This document shows positions 1 to 12,223 of a stretch of DNA of 64,000 bases, piece after piece. The stretch is from Pterobdella sp. o SKG-2022 (taxonomy: Eukaryota; Annelida; Clitellata; Hirudinida; Piscicolidae), in the NCBI GenBank assembly GCA_964035795.1, contig OZ038325.1:7366121-7430120 (forward strand), written 5' to 3'. The notes under the pieces were generated by a model. It ran no database searches. It was not told the DNA's origin and saw only the letters and a program-made list of their open reading frames with translations. Each line of letters starts with the position of its first letter. Within the stretch, counting starts at the first letter, position 1. The position numbers were made by a program, and so were the translations under genes.

Positions 1-1
1 T

Positions 2-535
2 AAAAAGCAAGACCTCACTGATGAAGAAGAACAAGTTCAAACTTACTTGATGGCAGTCCCAGTAGAAAAACACAAAAGTTTTCCTGTGGGACGATACGTT
101 CCAGTAAGAGTCAGAAACGTTCCTTGTGTGGTAGTAGAAGAAGAGTTCCAGTGCCCCAACACTAACAATGGAGCCAGCAGTGCCAACGCGATCATGGCCA
201 ACTCGAGCAAGAAAGGCAAGCCCAGCTCGAGCAAGAGAGACATGCCCAGTCCGAGCAAGGAAGGTCCTAGTGAGTTTACTTTTCAACTTACCTGTGACCC
301 CAACAACCCAGAGCTGGAATGCAATAAACCCAAAGGTGAAGCAGTAAAAGCATTAATTCCTTTCTGCCCCGCGTTTCCACCTTGTAACTTCGACACCAGG
401 AAATTTGGTATTCCTATGATGAATGTGTTTGGGTATTACAAGGGAAGAGATCTGCTAATAAACAGTAAAGGACTTTTGAGGGAGGAGGAGAAAAAGAAGG
501 AAGGCGCTTTAGCTATTTGCTTTGAGTCCTGTTAA
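2..535 (+). CDS. 3' part of an unidentified protein gene
   Basis: An open frame runs from the window edge to a TAA and encodes about 177 residues. The first ATG (position 47) is probably internal, because the frame stays open upstream with an acidic/Gln segment (DLTDEEEQVQ). The product is hydrophilic with no membrane segment. It has a Val-rich stretch (VPVRVRNVPCVVVEEEFQC), a Ser/Lys-rich low-complexity middle with two similar KGKPSSSK/RDMPSPSK units, and a Cys-bearing C-terminal half (TCDPNNPELEC, FCPAFPPCNF, ICFESC). Seven cysteines in the second half suggest disulphides or an extracellular segment. I compared it mentally with Na/K-ATPase beta and found no convincing match. Family unknown. 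The following gene lies on the opposite strand, about 2.4 kb away, tail to tail. Coding status is likely because of length and codon balance against the AT-rich background. Confidence 0.55.
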   Translation, partial: KKQDLTDEEEQVQTYLMAVPVEKHKSFPVGRYVPVRVRNVPCVVVEEEFQCPNTNNGASSANAIMANSSKKGKPSSSKRDMPSPSKEGPSEFTFQLTCDPNNPELECNKPKGEAVKALIPFCPAFPPCNFDTRKFGIPMMNVFGYYKGRDLLINSKGLLREEEKKKEGALAICFESC

Positions 536-744
536 ACCGCGGTAATCTTGAAACAGCTGCTCATAACTTCTGAAATTTCTATATAGTTTTAAAAACTGAC
601 AACTGCTTATACTGTTGTTGTAAAAACTGAAACTTTAGCGGTTTTATTAAACGACTTAAACAGTTTTCAGTTTAAAAAACTTGAAACAATTTCAATTTTT
701 CGAGCCAAACGTAAATATTCAAATGAAAAACTTTTAGGAGTTTG

Positions 745-819
745 TTTTATTCCACCAAGCTTTTCGTAAGATGAACTGATTATGTAAGTTCATCTTACGA
801 AAAGCTTCGTGGAATAAAA
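745..819. repeat. foldback hairpin (MITE-like), about 33-bp arms
   Basis: The left arm (745-777) and right arm (787-819) are inverted copies with a single mismatch, separated by a 9-bp loop. The arms contain the core CGAAAAGCTT. The same core recurs in foldbacks at 13672, 24643, 27497, 62086 and 63700, so this is one member of a dispersed family. The right arm also carries an AATAAA that could serve the upstream gene as a poly(A) signal. Confidence 0.85.
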
Positions 820-1799
820 TAAGTGTTTCCTTTGAATACATAACTTCAAACAAAACCCAGACATTTTGGTCTATTTTTTGAGATTTCGCCACAAACAAGA
901 ATTCGGAAAATACATAATTATTTAAAATTTCGATTTATATAAAAAATTTCATAGTATTTAAGTGAAAAAAAAAACTAAAAATCAGATCTTTCTCGTATAG
1001 ACGTTCATATGTTCTTCCATAAAACGCTTCAATTATATGCTGTAAGGTAACCCTGCTGAGATTCTAGTACATAATGTGGCTAAAAATAATAAGAATAAAA
1101 ATTTAATAATAATAATAATAAAAAAATTTCAAAATGATATTAAATCAAATAAAAAAAAATTATAATAATACAGTTTTCTTACTATGGTAACTTGAGGAAA
1201 TGATGACTTAGTTTATTTTAGATTAAAATAATAAATATAAGTTTCAATATATATGGAATAGGTTCCAGTATAAGAAATATAACAATGAGTTTCAATAGAT
1301 ATATAACATTACACATATCATAGGTCTCAATGCAAAAATATGGTAGTATGATTTGATACAATAGCATTAGAATGGCAGATAAAAAGCTTTAGATTAGACA
1401 TAACGACACACCAACAACGAACACACTTAAAATTCAACGCTACGTAAATTCTAAGTTCACTTTCAAAAAAGAATAGAAAATTAATGAAACGAATGTAAGA
1501 CTAAAAACCTATTGCATAACGGTGAACTAGAAAATGTATATCCCAGAAGAAAACAAAGACAGTATAAATAAACAAAATATAACAATCACTTCTATAGCTT
1601 AGCTGCACAGCGCCATATGAACTATTACCGATCTTATAGAATAATAATATAATTATAATAATAATAATAACGAACGACAGTGGCTACATAAAGAGAGTAT
1701 AAAAGCTTCCACGTGAAACCAGTGGAAGCATTGTAGATGGAGTTCACATGATGGAACCAGGCTGGTAGTCAACAACCAATCAACTCATCTATGGCTTTA

Positions 1800-1905
1800 T
1801 TGATATAGACCTATCTATCTGTTTAGCTATGGGTTTACCTATCTATCTACCTACTTATCTATCTATCTATTTAGCTGTTGAGCTAGCTACCTATCTATCT
1901 ATCCG
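1800..1905. repeat. interrupted TCTA/CTAC tetranucleotide tract
   Basis: Imperfect microsatellite of TATC and CTAC units with several substitutions, so older than the clean TATC arrays elsewhere in the window. Confidence 0.8.
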
Positions 1906-2807
1906 CACTTGCGTAAACGTGGATGAATGCAGCAGAAGATCTATCTATCGATAGAGATTTAAATGAACGATAAGTGATTAGTAAGGTACTTTTTAAGGGA
2001 TAAAATACATGATTGGGTCAGTTAAAAAATCAATAGAATGTTTATAAATTAAATAAGGAATTTGGGGTGTAAAAAAAAGAAAGCATTAAGATGGAGTTTA
2101 AAAATAGAAATAATGAAACAAATAAACGTAAAAAATAATAAATGACAAAATAGTATAAAAAACAAAAAAACTGCAAAAAAATTAATAAAACAAATAGGTT
2201 AGTAGTTAGACCATCGAATCACCCAATGAACAAATAGAAAATAATCTAAACTACACGTGGTGTAAGCGAAACAAGAACAAATACTACAAATTCTAATACA
2301 AACAGCTTGATTTGAGGATTAGTGAACAAGATTGGGGCTTGGATTGAATATATTTTTATTTATGAGTATAAAGTAGTAAAACTGTTTTTTTAAACTATTT
2401 ACTTTCAACAATAATATCGCTAAGTTGCCGTTGAAAGGGGAAATGGCGGTATTCTTCATGATGATGGGCGATAATTGCTATTTTAATCTATATCCAGTTT
2501 TAATTCATTGTTAATATATTTATGTTATTATTCACACATCAAAGCAACAAAGAACATAGATGCGGATAATAATAATAATAATAACAGCAACAACAAGAAT
2601 AATAAATTATTATGTATTATTTTTCTTATTCTCTTTCTTAGGCACGGTTGATATCATGAATAGGTTACTTTTTCTTAGTTCTGCTCTGGCCTCCCTGCTG
2701 CGAGAATCTGAATATGATTGTTCAAGTTATATGCTGTAGTTCATTATTGTCATGTGTGGTCTATTTATGCATTCATCCACCCTTACTCAGCACCATCCAT
2801 TGATCCC

Positions 2808-2813
2808 TTTATT
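2808..2813 (-). promoter_or_regulatory. candidate poly(A) signal for the AFAP-like gene
   Basis: TTTATT on the + strand reads AATAAA on the - strand, about 92 nt after the stop codon of the AFAP-like gene. The hexamer is common in AT-rich DNA, so this is only a positional candidate. Confidence 0.4.
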
Positions 2814-2904
2814 ACAAACTAACTACTCTTCCATTCGCTGCCGCTCATCCATTTATCCTTTCTCTAAAAATCATTCATTCATTCAATCTCTACCATCTAT
2901 CCAT

Positions 2905-5376
2905 TCATCCAGCCACAAACTCACTAGCGACAGAAATGTCATTGATAGGGGCTGTTTTTGGAGAATTTTTTGGAGGTTTTGTGGCATTAGAGGCGCTTGT
3001 AAGAGTCGATCGTCTTGTTAATGCTTTTTTATTAGTCGTCGATGTTGATTTTGTATTTGTTGTTGTTGAGTGTTTTGTTGTGGATGCTTTGGTTGATGGG
3101 TTATCTGTTGAGTTTTTAGTTGTGGTTGTTGAGGTGTTGATTGGTGGAAAGGAAGACAAATAAGAAGCAGTTGAAGGTTGTTGTATAACTGTCGACGATG
3201 TTGATAATGATGAGGTTAGTAATGTATACAAATTAGACGAAGCTGTAGATGTGATTTTTGAAATTGATGAAGAAACAATAGAAAAAGTAACTGTTGAAAA
3301 GTTTCCAATACTATTATTATTATTATTAGTATTAGTAGTATTAATAGTATTATTTTTAGTTGTCGAAGCCTTGGTTAAGCCACTTGTAACAGTTTTTCCC
3401 CCAGTCTCTCTCTTGGTGGCTTGATGTTGGGGTGAGGTTTTGGGTGATTTTTGAGATTTAGCAATAGAGGATTTTGAACTTGAAAAGCTGGAAGATTTCG
3501 ATAGCTTTTCGCTGTTTGTTCTATCGCCTTTGACTGGCAATCTTGGTGATGTTACGTTTTGTTTGGGTTTGGTTGTTTTTGATGTTTTTGTTGCGTTGCT
3601 TGCTTTAGTTGTTGTTGTAATCACGGTAACAGCAGTACTATTATTATTAGAAACATTTGTGATAGTATTAGTTGATCTCCTGCCCACAAAGTTGTCTGAA
3701 GTAGTGTTAGGTATGAATCTCGCACTAGTCTTAGATGCAGTTGATTTGTGGCTTGTTGTTGAATTGATCGACCTGTTACTTGTACTCAACTTCTTCTTGT
3801 TGTTGCTCAGAGGTGCTTTAGTATTTCTCGTTGATGTTTTATTGGCAGTGTTAGTGGTAGTATTAGTATTTGTGGTTGCAATACTTACCACAGAAGTGGT
3901 AGAACTTTTTGATAGAGTTGAGGTGGTTGTGGAATTTCGTTGTGATAGTAAGGTGGTGTGAATTTGGAAGGCAGAAGTAAACGCCGATGTGGGTGGAGTG
4001 TAGGTAGCAGCAGATTTGCTTGTTGCTTCAGCTGTTAATGCTGCCAATGCTTCTGTAACTGATGTTATGGCTTTGGCGGTTGTGGTGGTGAGTGTAACAC
4101 CAGTGAAACAGGTTGAATCTGTTTTAGTAGCACTGTTAATGGAAGCTTTCGATTGATTGTTGTTGGTAGTAGTTGTTGTAATAGAGATATTATTATTAAC
4201 AGTAGTGGTAGTAGTAGTAGTAGCAGTAAAAGTATTAGTAGTTACGAAGTTTTTATTAATATTATCAACTTTATCACTATTAATAGAACTAAAATAACTG
4301 GCAGTAGTACTAACAGGTTCATTATAATTAGTACTAGTAGTAAAAATAGAAGGATTACCAATCGCTATATTATTATTATTGTTATTATTATTATTGTTAT
4401 TATTATTTCTGAGGTTGTTGAAGATATCTTTAATGCTAGTGTTGTTGTTGATACCACTGACGATGTCAGCCACAATAGATTTGCGTTTGGCCTTGTTGTG
4501 TGTTGAGGTTGGAGTTGCTTTGTGGGTGACAGACGCGGTGTTGAAGGCTGTGTTGTTGTGTGTGTGGGAGACAGTGTTCGATTTGTTGGTATTGTCAATA
4601 GTGATGAATGTGTCATTAGTTTTCGTGTTTTTGTTGTCATTTTTCGTGTTATTTTCATTATTGATTGTTATTTTATCGTTAATTTTCGTATTGTTGTTAG
4701 CTACACCATTCGTCGCAGATGAAACTATACTATTGCTGTTGTTAACTGCCGCAATACTATTGTGAATATCCTTGAGCGAATGTGGATATGTCGATATGGA
4801 TTTATCAAGTGAATACAACTTATTTAAGTCCAATGATGCAGTTTTGGTTGTGTTGGTGGAAGTTGAACAAGGTCTGCTGTTGATGGTAGTAGCAGTTGTA
4901 GTAGTAGCAGTGGTAGTAGTTACAGTAGATGTAGTAAAAATCGTTGTTCTATTGTTTTTGTAGTTACCTAAAGACCTCAACGGAGGTAAAGACACTTCAG
5001 AAGTGAAGGTATTAGTAACACTAGTAGCAGGAAAAGTACTAGAAGCTCTAGGAGTATTTGTAGATGTTTTTGAATTACTGATAGATGTCTTAGGGGCAGT
5101 TGTATTAAGTACGGAAGTGTTCGTAGTGGAATTCTTGAAGTTTCTCAAACTACTGTATACGTAGGGTGCAGTTGTTGCAGGAACTGAGTCGGTGATGGTT
5201 GTGGTGTTAGTGGTGAGAACAGCAGTAGTGTTGGTCGTGTTTGTAGTAGTAGAAGTAGTAGTTTTAGCATTAAGCGTAGTGGTTGATGCGATTGTGGTAG
5301 TAGTGATGGTGGTGGTTGTTGGTGATATCAGAGATTGCTTGAACGAATCAAATGCTGACGTCATCAACTCTTCCAA
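2905..5376 (-). other. AFAP1L: Giant Thr/Asn/Ser-rich terminal exon of the AFAP-like gene
   Basis: An 823-codon open frame follows a cag acceptor at 5377, in phase with exon 5714-5653 (ADDLLFKQKLIHK). It begins LEELMTSAFDSFKQSL and then becomes runs of Thr, Asn and Ser with Lys/Ser-rich stretches (residues about 600-660 contain SEKLSKSSSFSSSKSS and KSQKSPKTSPQ). It replaces the coiled-coil tail of vertebrate AFAPs. The tail probably grew from ACN/AAY trinucleotide repeats. The antisense frames are Val/Leu-rich shadows. It is uncertain whether all of it is retained in mature mRNA. Confidence 0.7.
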
Positions 5377-5610
5377 CTGGAAGTCCTATTATTATTATAC
5401 AGATTTTAATATATAGATAAATAGATATATAGAGATAGATAGATAAATAGATATATAGAGATAGATAGATAAATAGATATATAGAGATAGATAGATAAAT
5501 AGATATATAGAGATAGATAGATAAATAGATATATAGAGATAGATAGATAAATAGATATATAGAGATAGATAGATAGATAAACGGATAGATAGATAGATAA
5601 ATAAATAAAA

Positions 5611-5643
<33 letters not shown>

Positions 5644-8600
5644 GATTCAAACCTTATGGATCAACTTCTGTTTAAACAACAGGTCATCTGCCATTGCGTT
5701 TTGCTCCTTGTTTACTGTTATCAACAAATCAAATTATTAACACTGGCTTGATAGTTTTGATGATATTAATTACATTATTAGTATAAGTTTTTGTGGTTAA
5801 ATGAATGGCATTTGGTATTATTTAAAATTGAGTTTTAAAAAGCTTTAATTTCTTGATAAAAAAGGATTAAATAAGTTGGATAAGTCTTAACTTACATTCA
5901 TAATTTCCATTGGCACTATTGTTACTGTTGTAGCTATTATTACTGTTATTATTATTATTTGTATTCTCTTCATAATGGTTATCATTCAAATCATTGTCAC
6001 ACACATTTTCAACTATACTGTGTCTATTACTGTTCTTGATAATCTTCAATATCTTATTTATCTTATTCAACTTATTATTCTTATTATTGGTATTATTGTT
6101 GTCCTTGTTATTATTATTAGTATTATTACTATTGTTATTATTATTATGAATCACGTCCCCATTAGCGTAAATAGTGTTATTATTGTTATTCTGATCGATT
6201 TTAACCATCACATTATTCACATCCCTCAGTTTATCGCTGTTCATATATAACTTTTCATTATTATTATTATTATTTATGTTATTGTTATCATTATTGATTT
6301 TATTATTGCTATTTTCATAGGTGACTTCTTTAATAACGGTGATTGGCTGTTTGGAGTCGGCTTGGTACTTGATTGAGTCATGATACATCACGACCAGCCA
6401 TTTCTGCCAGTCTTCTTGGTTCAGTGCCTGTGTTTGTGTGTGTGTATTTCTCTTTGCCCGTGGACTCATTCATACACAAACATCATTATCATCATCGTTC
6501 CAAGTCTGCTTCTATTCTAGCATACATATATAAACAAACTTTTAAATATTTATCCACGCATTTGATGTGTGTGTGTGTGCAGATTTATACCTCAAACTAC
6601 CGCCAAAAACAACTCTGACCTCGAATTGAATATGCTGATTGAGATCAACGATGCACAACTTCCTAGGACCTTTATCAGCCAGAACAAGGACGAACAGGTT
6701 GAGGGGAATGGTGAAAAGGGGCTGGGGATCCAAAGCCTCCCTGTAACAGTCGATCCTGCTGTGCCGATGTACACAATACATCCTGGAGTAGTTCTGGTGG
6801 ATAGGTGGGGTGGCGAGTGGAAGGTGTAAAGTGATTGGCAGTGAGTTTGATTGGTGTAGGGTTGCTTGGAGTTGAGATGTGGTTTGTTATCTGATAGAGT
6901 TGTTAGATTAAGCGTGAAAATATTTCATCTTTCCAAATTCCAACATAAAATAATTGTTAAACAATGCTAAAATTAGTTAACGAAACCACTAATCAACCAT
7001 CTAGCCAGCAAACATCCAGCAATCAAAAACCACCCACCTCATCCTCCATCAGCTGTATATTGATGTAGCCACAGACCCTAGGTACTGCTGGCAGACCCTG
7101 CACCATCTTTCGAATCTTCTCATCCCTCTTGCACCACCATACATCTGCTGCATCCATCGAGCTCTTCTCTCCCAACAACCTCCGCAGTTTACCACCTCTC
7201 GTTGATAATTGACTGGACAGTCTGCAGAAGAGGTAGTAGAATGGTGTGGGATTAACTTTTAACAAATGGAATTTCAATGTGTATTTATTACTACTATTAC
7301 CATTATTATTATTATTATACAAAAAATGAGTAGGTCTTGTATTTAATGCCTTTTTATAAATAATTTGTGAGCACAAACTTTGATTGGCTAGAGGTGCCAT
7401 TATCACCATCTTGAGTCGTTTTTGAGGGTTTCTATTGGTTGTTTAAATATATATAAATATATTCATCTATTTATTTACCAATTATATACCATTTTTAAAC
7501 TAATCTAAACAACCATTTTCATCCTCAAATCATATACTCCATTCAAGCAACCATCCATCAATCTATTCGCCTAGCTAAGCCATCAATAAACCTACCCATC
7601 ACCCATCCACACAATCACCACATCCCCACAACCATTCACCCATACAACCACCACCCCACTAACCACGTCAGAATCAATTTGATTGACAGTCTCTGCAACC
7701 CTCACACACCCTCCTAGACATAAACTCTGCGTTTTTTGAAATTATTTATAATAATAATTAATAATAATAACATTAATAATAATGATAAAATATTATTAAA
7801 AATGATAATAATAATAAAATATTAATAATGATGGTAATAAAAATGAAAAAATAATAAATATGAGCACCGACATATATCGTCATTTTTTACAAATCATGAA
7901 AATAATAGAAACATTTAATTGTTGAAAGCAACGAAAATGAGAATAAAAAATTGAGTTTCAACATGTTGATGAATTAAATCATAGAAAATACGCCTTCCTT
8001 CATGTATGTGTTTTAACTTGTTGAACTAAAAGTAAATAAAATTGTTGCAACCTCAATCCACTTTTCAATAATCTCCATGTTCTCACAATAGAAATAACGA
8101 CTGAAGTCATGGTTATTGTTATTATTATTGTTGTTGTTTTTGTTTCTTTTGTTGCTGTTTCCCTTGATGTTGTTGGTTTCAATAAATGGCCTGAAGTGAA
8201 TTTTTTATGATAAAATAATAATAATAATAATAATAAAATTAATAATCATAATAATAAAATTATTATAATATAAAAATAGCATAAAGTATTGATAACATCA
8301 ATAACCATAACAACAATAGTACCGAGATATTTTTAGACCGGTAGGGTACTTGGAAGAAGCCTTCATGATTGGTTGAACATCACAGCCAATCAGATCGAAG
8401 ACCATTAATGGGCGGGAATGCTTTTCAGATCTTATTGGTTGATGACGATGATTAATAGTAGTATCATTCACATTATCATTATTGGTATTAGTGGTAGTAG
8501 CAGTAATAGTAATAGTATTACTATTTCTATCAATACTATAAAGAGAAGCTTATATTAGTATTAGTATAATTATTATAAATATTACAACTAAAATTTTATC

Positions 8601-11505
8601 ATTAGTAGTATTGATTGAAGCGCAAAATTATCCTTATTATCATTGTTATTACTTGAAGGAGAGTAGTTTTCCCTCAGAAATGATCATAAACCTCTTCACC
8701 CAGCCCAGCAATCCCTTCGAGTGCACCACTCCTGAGGCAAGTATTTATAATAATGATGAGGGTAGTGAAGGTGATGATGATGGTGGATGTACTGATAACA
8801 ATAATGATGAGATGAATGATGACGATTAAGGTGGTATTGAAATGGTGAGAATAACGATGATGATGAAGATAATAACAATACTGGTGATAATGAAGATGAT
8901 AGTGATAATAATGATGATGATGATGATAATGATGATGGTAATGATTCAAAGATAATAGTTTTAAACATCTCTCACCAGAATGTATGATGTTGGGAAGTCG
9001 TGACATCATGATCTCATGCCTTGATATCCTCTTCCTCTTGGGAACCCTGGTGATAACGAAAATAGTAATAAAACAATAATAATAACAAAACAATAAAGAT
9101 AAAATAATAGTTATAAATAAACTTCAATGTAACATACTTGGGGACTTTTTCTCGACTGTCATTGGCTGACTCCTCCTCTTCTTCATCATCCTCATCGCAT
9201 GACTCATATTCTGTGTCACTGTCTGGCAATGGTTAGAGGTGATAGATGTTGATATGATTCTAATTATAGGAATAATAAAAATAACAATAATAACAAATCT
9301 AATTATGGAACCAAATAACACATAAATCCCATCATTATAACATCATAATAAATACTGAAGCTTATTTTGGCTAATAAACACTTTGTGTTTGTTTTTCATA
9401 TTATCATATAGCCTTTTTGGCAGTCTATAAAAATTTTTCCCAAATGAATGGCTTATTATATAAGTTGCATTATAAGTAGTATAAATAAGCTAGGCTAATT
9501 GCTGTCAACCCCAGTTACTCGGACACATACAGCAGTATAATCTGATATTATTTATTCATCCACTTTCCAAAAATTATTGTCTTGATTTTTATTGTTTCAT
9601 AATTTATTATCATTACTATTATTTATCTTCACTTATAAAATATAAATTATATTAATTTGCTTTACTACAACCTCTTAATACATTTCAAACTAATAATAAT
9701 AATAAAAAAAATAACAATGATTATTTTTATTATTATCAGTATCATTATCACAAAGCCACCAACTGTTATCTTTGGTGTTGGAGCTGTTACTACTGCAGGT
9801 ATCCTTGTTGGCATAGAGGCACTCATCAGCACTGTTGTAGATCTGGTGGTATAACATAGGCTCCTCGTAAGGGTTGTCCTCTGCTATCAAGTCTTCCCTA
9901 GGGGGTGATTAGTAGTTTTTTATTGTTATTATTTTTATTTTTATGGTATTGATTATTTTTTGGCATTATTTTGTTATCTAGTTATTATTGCTGTTTTTAG
10001 TGTTTTTTCTCAATTATTTTTGTTAGCATTTTTTATTTATATTATTGAAATTAATAATTAATTATCTACCATAAACAAGTGGTCTTTTTTCAGCAATAAA
10101 ATATATTTTTTATTACCGTTCTTTTTGCACAATTTTTAATTCTTTTTATTGTTTTTACTAACAAATATCTTAGTTTTTTTATTAATAATTTTATTTTTAT
10201 TGTTAGCAGTTCTAAGTATAAGTTTATTATGCAATAAAAAAAAGCTTATTTCAAGGTTTATTTGAGTGAAGTTAAGGTTTATTGCAAGTAATTATTGCCC
10301 ATAGCTAATTTATTCCCAAACACATTATTTTATTATTTTTTTAAATTAATAATATTTTTTTTAATTAATTAATATTTTTTTAAATTTTTACTTCACTTTT
10401 TATTGATTTAATGTGTTATGTGAAACAAAATAATATCAATTATAAGAATAAATAATATTATTTCAAATTCTATATAACACATTTTACCCTCATTATGTTA
10501 CTCTACATTCCATAAAATAAAGTTTTAACTAATCTTTAACTCAAAAACTTATTCAAAATTTAAAAATAAACAAACATTGAAGAGCTTTTCAATTTACAAT
10601 GGCCATTCATTCTTTATAATGTATTGTTAATTTTATCAATGACCAATTACAGTTTTTCCATCTAAGCCTACATAACAAGCAACCAAGACAATATGAAGAT
10701 CAAAAATAATTCCTCATAAAGCTTGATTTAATTTTTATTTAAATATTAATAAAGCTATAATGAAAATTTTTTCTGTGCATACAAGAAAATTCTGGAATAT
10801 TTAGCCAATCAGTGGCATAAAAATGACCTAAATATGCAGATGAGTACACACATGATCATGATTTGATTAAAATCTACAACATTTGACCCTAATGAATATT
10901 CTAAATCCTTATGAACTGAATTGGTTGGAATAATTAACTATTCAAACACCATATAATTAAGAAAGAAATTTGATATAGCTGTAACGAATTTCTGTAAAAT
11001 GTTACAAATGTGACTCTTCAGCAAAGAATAAAATCCATTGAAATACTCTAATAGTGTTTGAGAAGAGAAAAAGTGTTGAAAAAGGTGTGAAAAACATCAG
11101 AATCTCTGAATGAGGGGTTTTGAATTGGGTAATATGTGTTCCAAAAAGACACCAATGCATTAAAAAGTGATGTTATAAAAAAAAATTGAAATTTTTGAAA
11201 TAATATTAAAAAATGATTGAGTCTGATGTTTTGAGGTTATAGAAGAAATTAAAAGTACTAGCATTTTAATAAAAATTGCATACATGGTTTGAGTTTAACT
11301 TTTATTTGATTTTTAGTTTCAAATGAGTTAGTAATATAAGCTAAACTCACTTGAGAAAGGATAACTTAGTGAGTTGGTTGAGTAACTGTTGTTTTTTGGC
11401 TTGACTAGCAGACGTCAGCCGCTCTTTAGACAGATCTGTGGTCAAAAACTGCTCTATTTCTTTCACAAAACCTATGGTTTTTTCAAAAGTTTCAAGCGGG
11501 TTCAT
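2905..11505 (-). CDS. AFAP1L: Actin filament-associated protein (AFAP/AFAP1L)-like adaptor, 12 or more exons
   Basis: Exons, all on the - strand: 11505-11351, 9897-9752, 9222-9138, 9046-8976, 8731-8653, 8430-8323, 8100-about 8052, 7221-7038, 6793-6620, 6427-5896, 5714-5653, 5376-2905. Phases agree at every junction except the 8100/7221 join, where a small exon may be missing. The first exon (MNPLETFEKTIGFVKEIEQF...) matches the leucine-rich N-terminus of AFAP1L2/XB130. Exons 2-3 give NPYEEP and YESCDEDDEEEEE, like the Tyr/acidic stretch before PH1 in XB130. PH1 (GLLGWVKRFMIISEGKLLSFK ... EKWIE) and PH2 (VCGYINIQL, RIDCYREALDPQPLFTIPL, EDWQKWL) are in AFAP order and spacing. The protein should be about 1,370 residues, much longer than vertebrate AFAPs, because of a Thr/Asn tail. 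The known role of the family is linking Src/PI3K signalling to actin in the cytoplasm. Confidence 0.85.
5408..5642. repeat. GATA/GATATA compound microsatellite in an AFAP intron
   Basis: GATA units alternate with ATATAGAG in a higher-order repeat of about 24 bp, repeated six to seven times, followed by pure GATA. It lies in the intron between exons 5714-5653 and 5376-2905, very close to the 3' splice acceptor. Confidence 0.9.
6366..7221 (-). other. AFAP1L: PH domain 2 exons of the AFAP-like gene
   Basis: Exon 7221-7038 ends in VCGYINIQLMEDE, matching the CGYLN start of AFAP1 PH2. Exon 6793-6620 supplies NYSRMYCVHRHSRIDCYREA and DPQPLFTIPL. Exon 6427 onward supplies the helix ALNQEDWQKWLVVM with the invariant Trp. 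Joins 7038/6793 and 6620/6427 are both phase 0. The linker between the PH domains is basic (GGKLRRLLGEK), as in AFAP1. Confidence 0.75.
8052..9046 (-). other. AFAP1L: PH domain 1 exons of the AFAP-like gene
   Basis: Four exons (9046-8976, 8731-8653, 8430-8323, 8100-about 8052) read in continuous phase. They give the first PH strand pair (VVHSKGLLGWVKRFMII, EGKLLSFKSEK), a LIGCDV strand as in AFAP1 (LQGCNI), LKIS, and a C-terminal helix with the conserved Trp (IIEKWIE). A basic linker (VPKRKRISRHE) precedes the fold. The end of the last exon is uncertain. Confidence 0.75.
11351..11505 (-). other. AFAP1L: First coding exon of the AFAP-like gene
   Basis: The exon is 51 codons plus 2 nt and ends at a clean GTGAGT donor. 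The predicted helix (ETFEKTIGFVKEIEQFL, then KKQQLLNQLTKLS) aligns by eye with the short conserved N-terminal helix of AFAP1/XB130. This fixes the start of the gene at 11505. The exon is short enough to be missed by length-filtered ORF searches. Confidence 0.8.
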
Positions 11506-12223
11506 TTTACAAAGTACAATCTAAAATATTCTACAAACCTTCCAAGTTATCCGTTTCCATAATTTTAATGTTTTTAACAAACAACTTTTGGCGATAACGT
11601 TTATTATAATGAATAAATCATTGTATATTATTTAGGAAATGCCATAATCAGATGGAAATTGATATTTAAGGCATTAAATGAAAACGACAATCAAAGATCT
11701 GAGCACTGCATAAATCTCGCAGAGCCAAAGCATGTTTCATTTTATTAATTATTTATTCACTTATTTTACTTATAAAAATGTAATTTTTCATATAATCATA
11801 AAAACTTTAAATTTTTCATTAAAGTTTTTTTTTTAAATAAAAACTATTAGATAATAATTTAAATATAAAAATTACGAAATATAAAACATTGTTCAAATTA
11901 TTCTTCTTCAAACATGAATAACTATTTTTTCTCAAAATGAATAATATACTAAAATATTAAATAAAAATTTAAAAAAATAAATCATAAAAAACAAAAAAAA
12001 ATATTTTTCAGAAACGATTAAAAAAACTCACTATAAATACTATTATAACACTAAACTACTATTCTACATTATTTAACAAAAAATATTTTTCGAAAAAAGG
12101 CATAAATGGGTGGCTGTTACCACGGCTACAAGCCTGATAAAAGACACAAACTCATTACATAATTGTTCCATGGGTTTCACTTGAATCAGGAAGTGTTTCA
12201 CATATGATTAATAACTTCTAACC
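11506..12223. promoter_or_regulatory. Head-to-head intergenic region, candidate bidirectional promoter
   Basis: The initiator codons of the AFAP-like gene (- strand, 11505) and the death/TIR gene (+ strand, 12224) are 718 bp apart and diverge, so both promoters must lie here or in undetected 5' UTR exons. The only GC-richer patch is about 12107-12150. No TATA box stands out from the AT-rich background. Confidence 0.45.

Larger units (their letters stand above)
536..2904. other. AT-rich intergenic region
   Basis: This lies between the tail of the first gene and the tail of the AFAP-like gene. I see no convincing exon. It holds one near-perfect foldback (745-819), an interrupted tetranucleotide tract near 1800-1905, short AAT runs, and a small open frame near 2752-3021 that overlaps the AFAP 3' end antisense and looks fortuitous. 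Confidence 0.6.

Noticed and set aside
2..535. Na+/K+-ATPase beta subunit
   Set aside because: The C-terminal cysteines looked tempting, but the order of motifs and the missing immunoglobulin-like end do not match.
2936..5416. Several + strand Val/Leu-rich open frames (3530-3961, 4379-4765 and others)
   Set aside because: They are antisense shadows of the Thr/Asn-rich AFAP exon; the complement of ACN/AAY repeats yields Val and Leu codons.
5867..6250. + strand Ile-rich frame opposite the Asn-rich exon
   Set aside because: It is the complement of AAT/AAC codons; the - strand frame continues PH domain 2.
6569..6829. + strand frame over 6569-6829
   Set aside because: It reads well, but the - strand carries PH2 strands (RIDCYREA, PLFTIPL) with phase-0 splice sites on both sides.
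8611..8968. Asp-rich and His-rich frames around 8611-8968
   Set aside because: They arise from GATGAT runs in an AFAP intron; the real exon there is 8731-8653 on the - strand.
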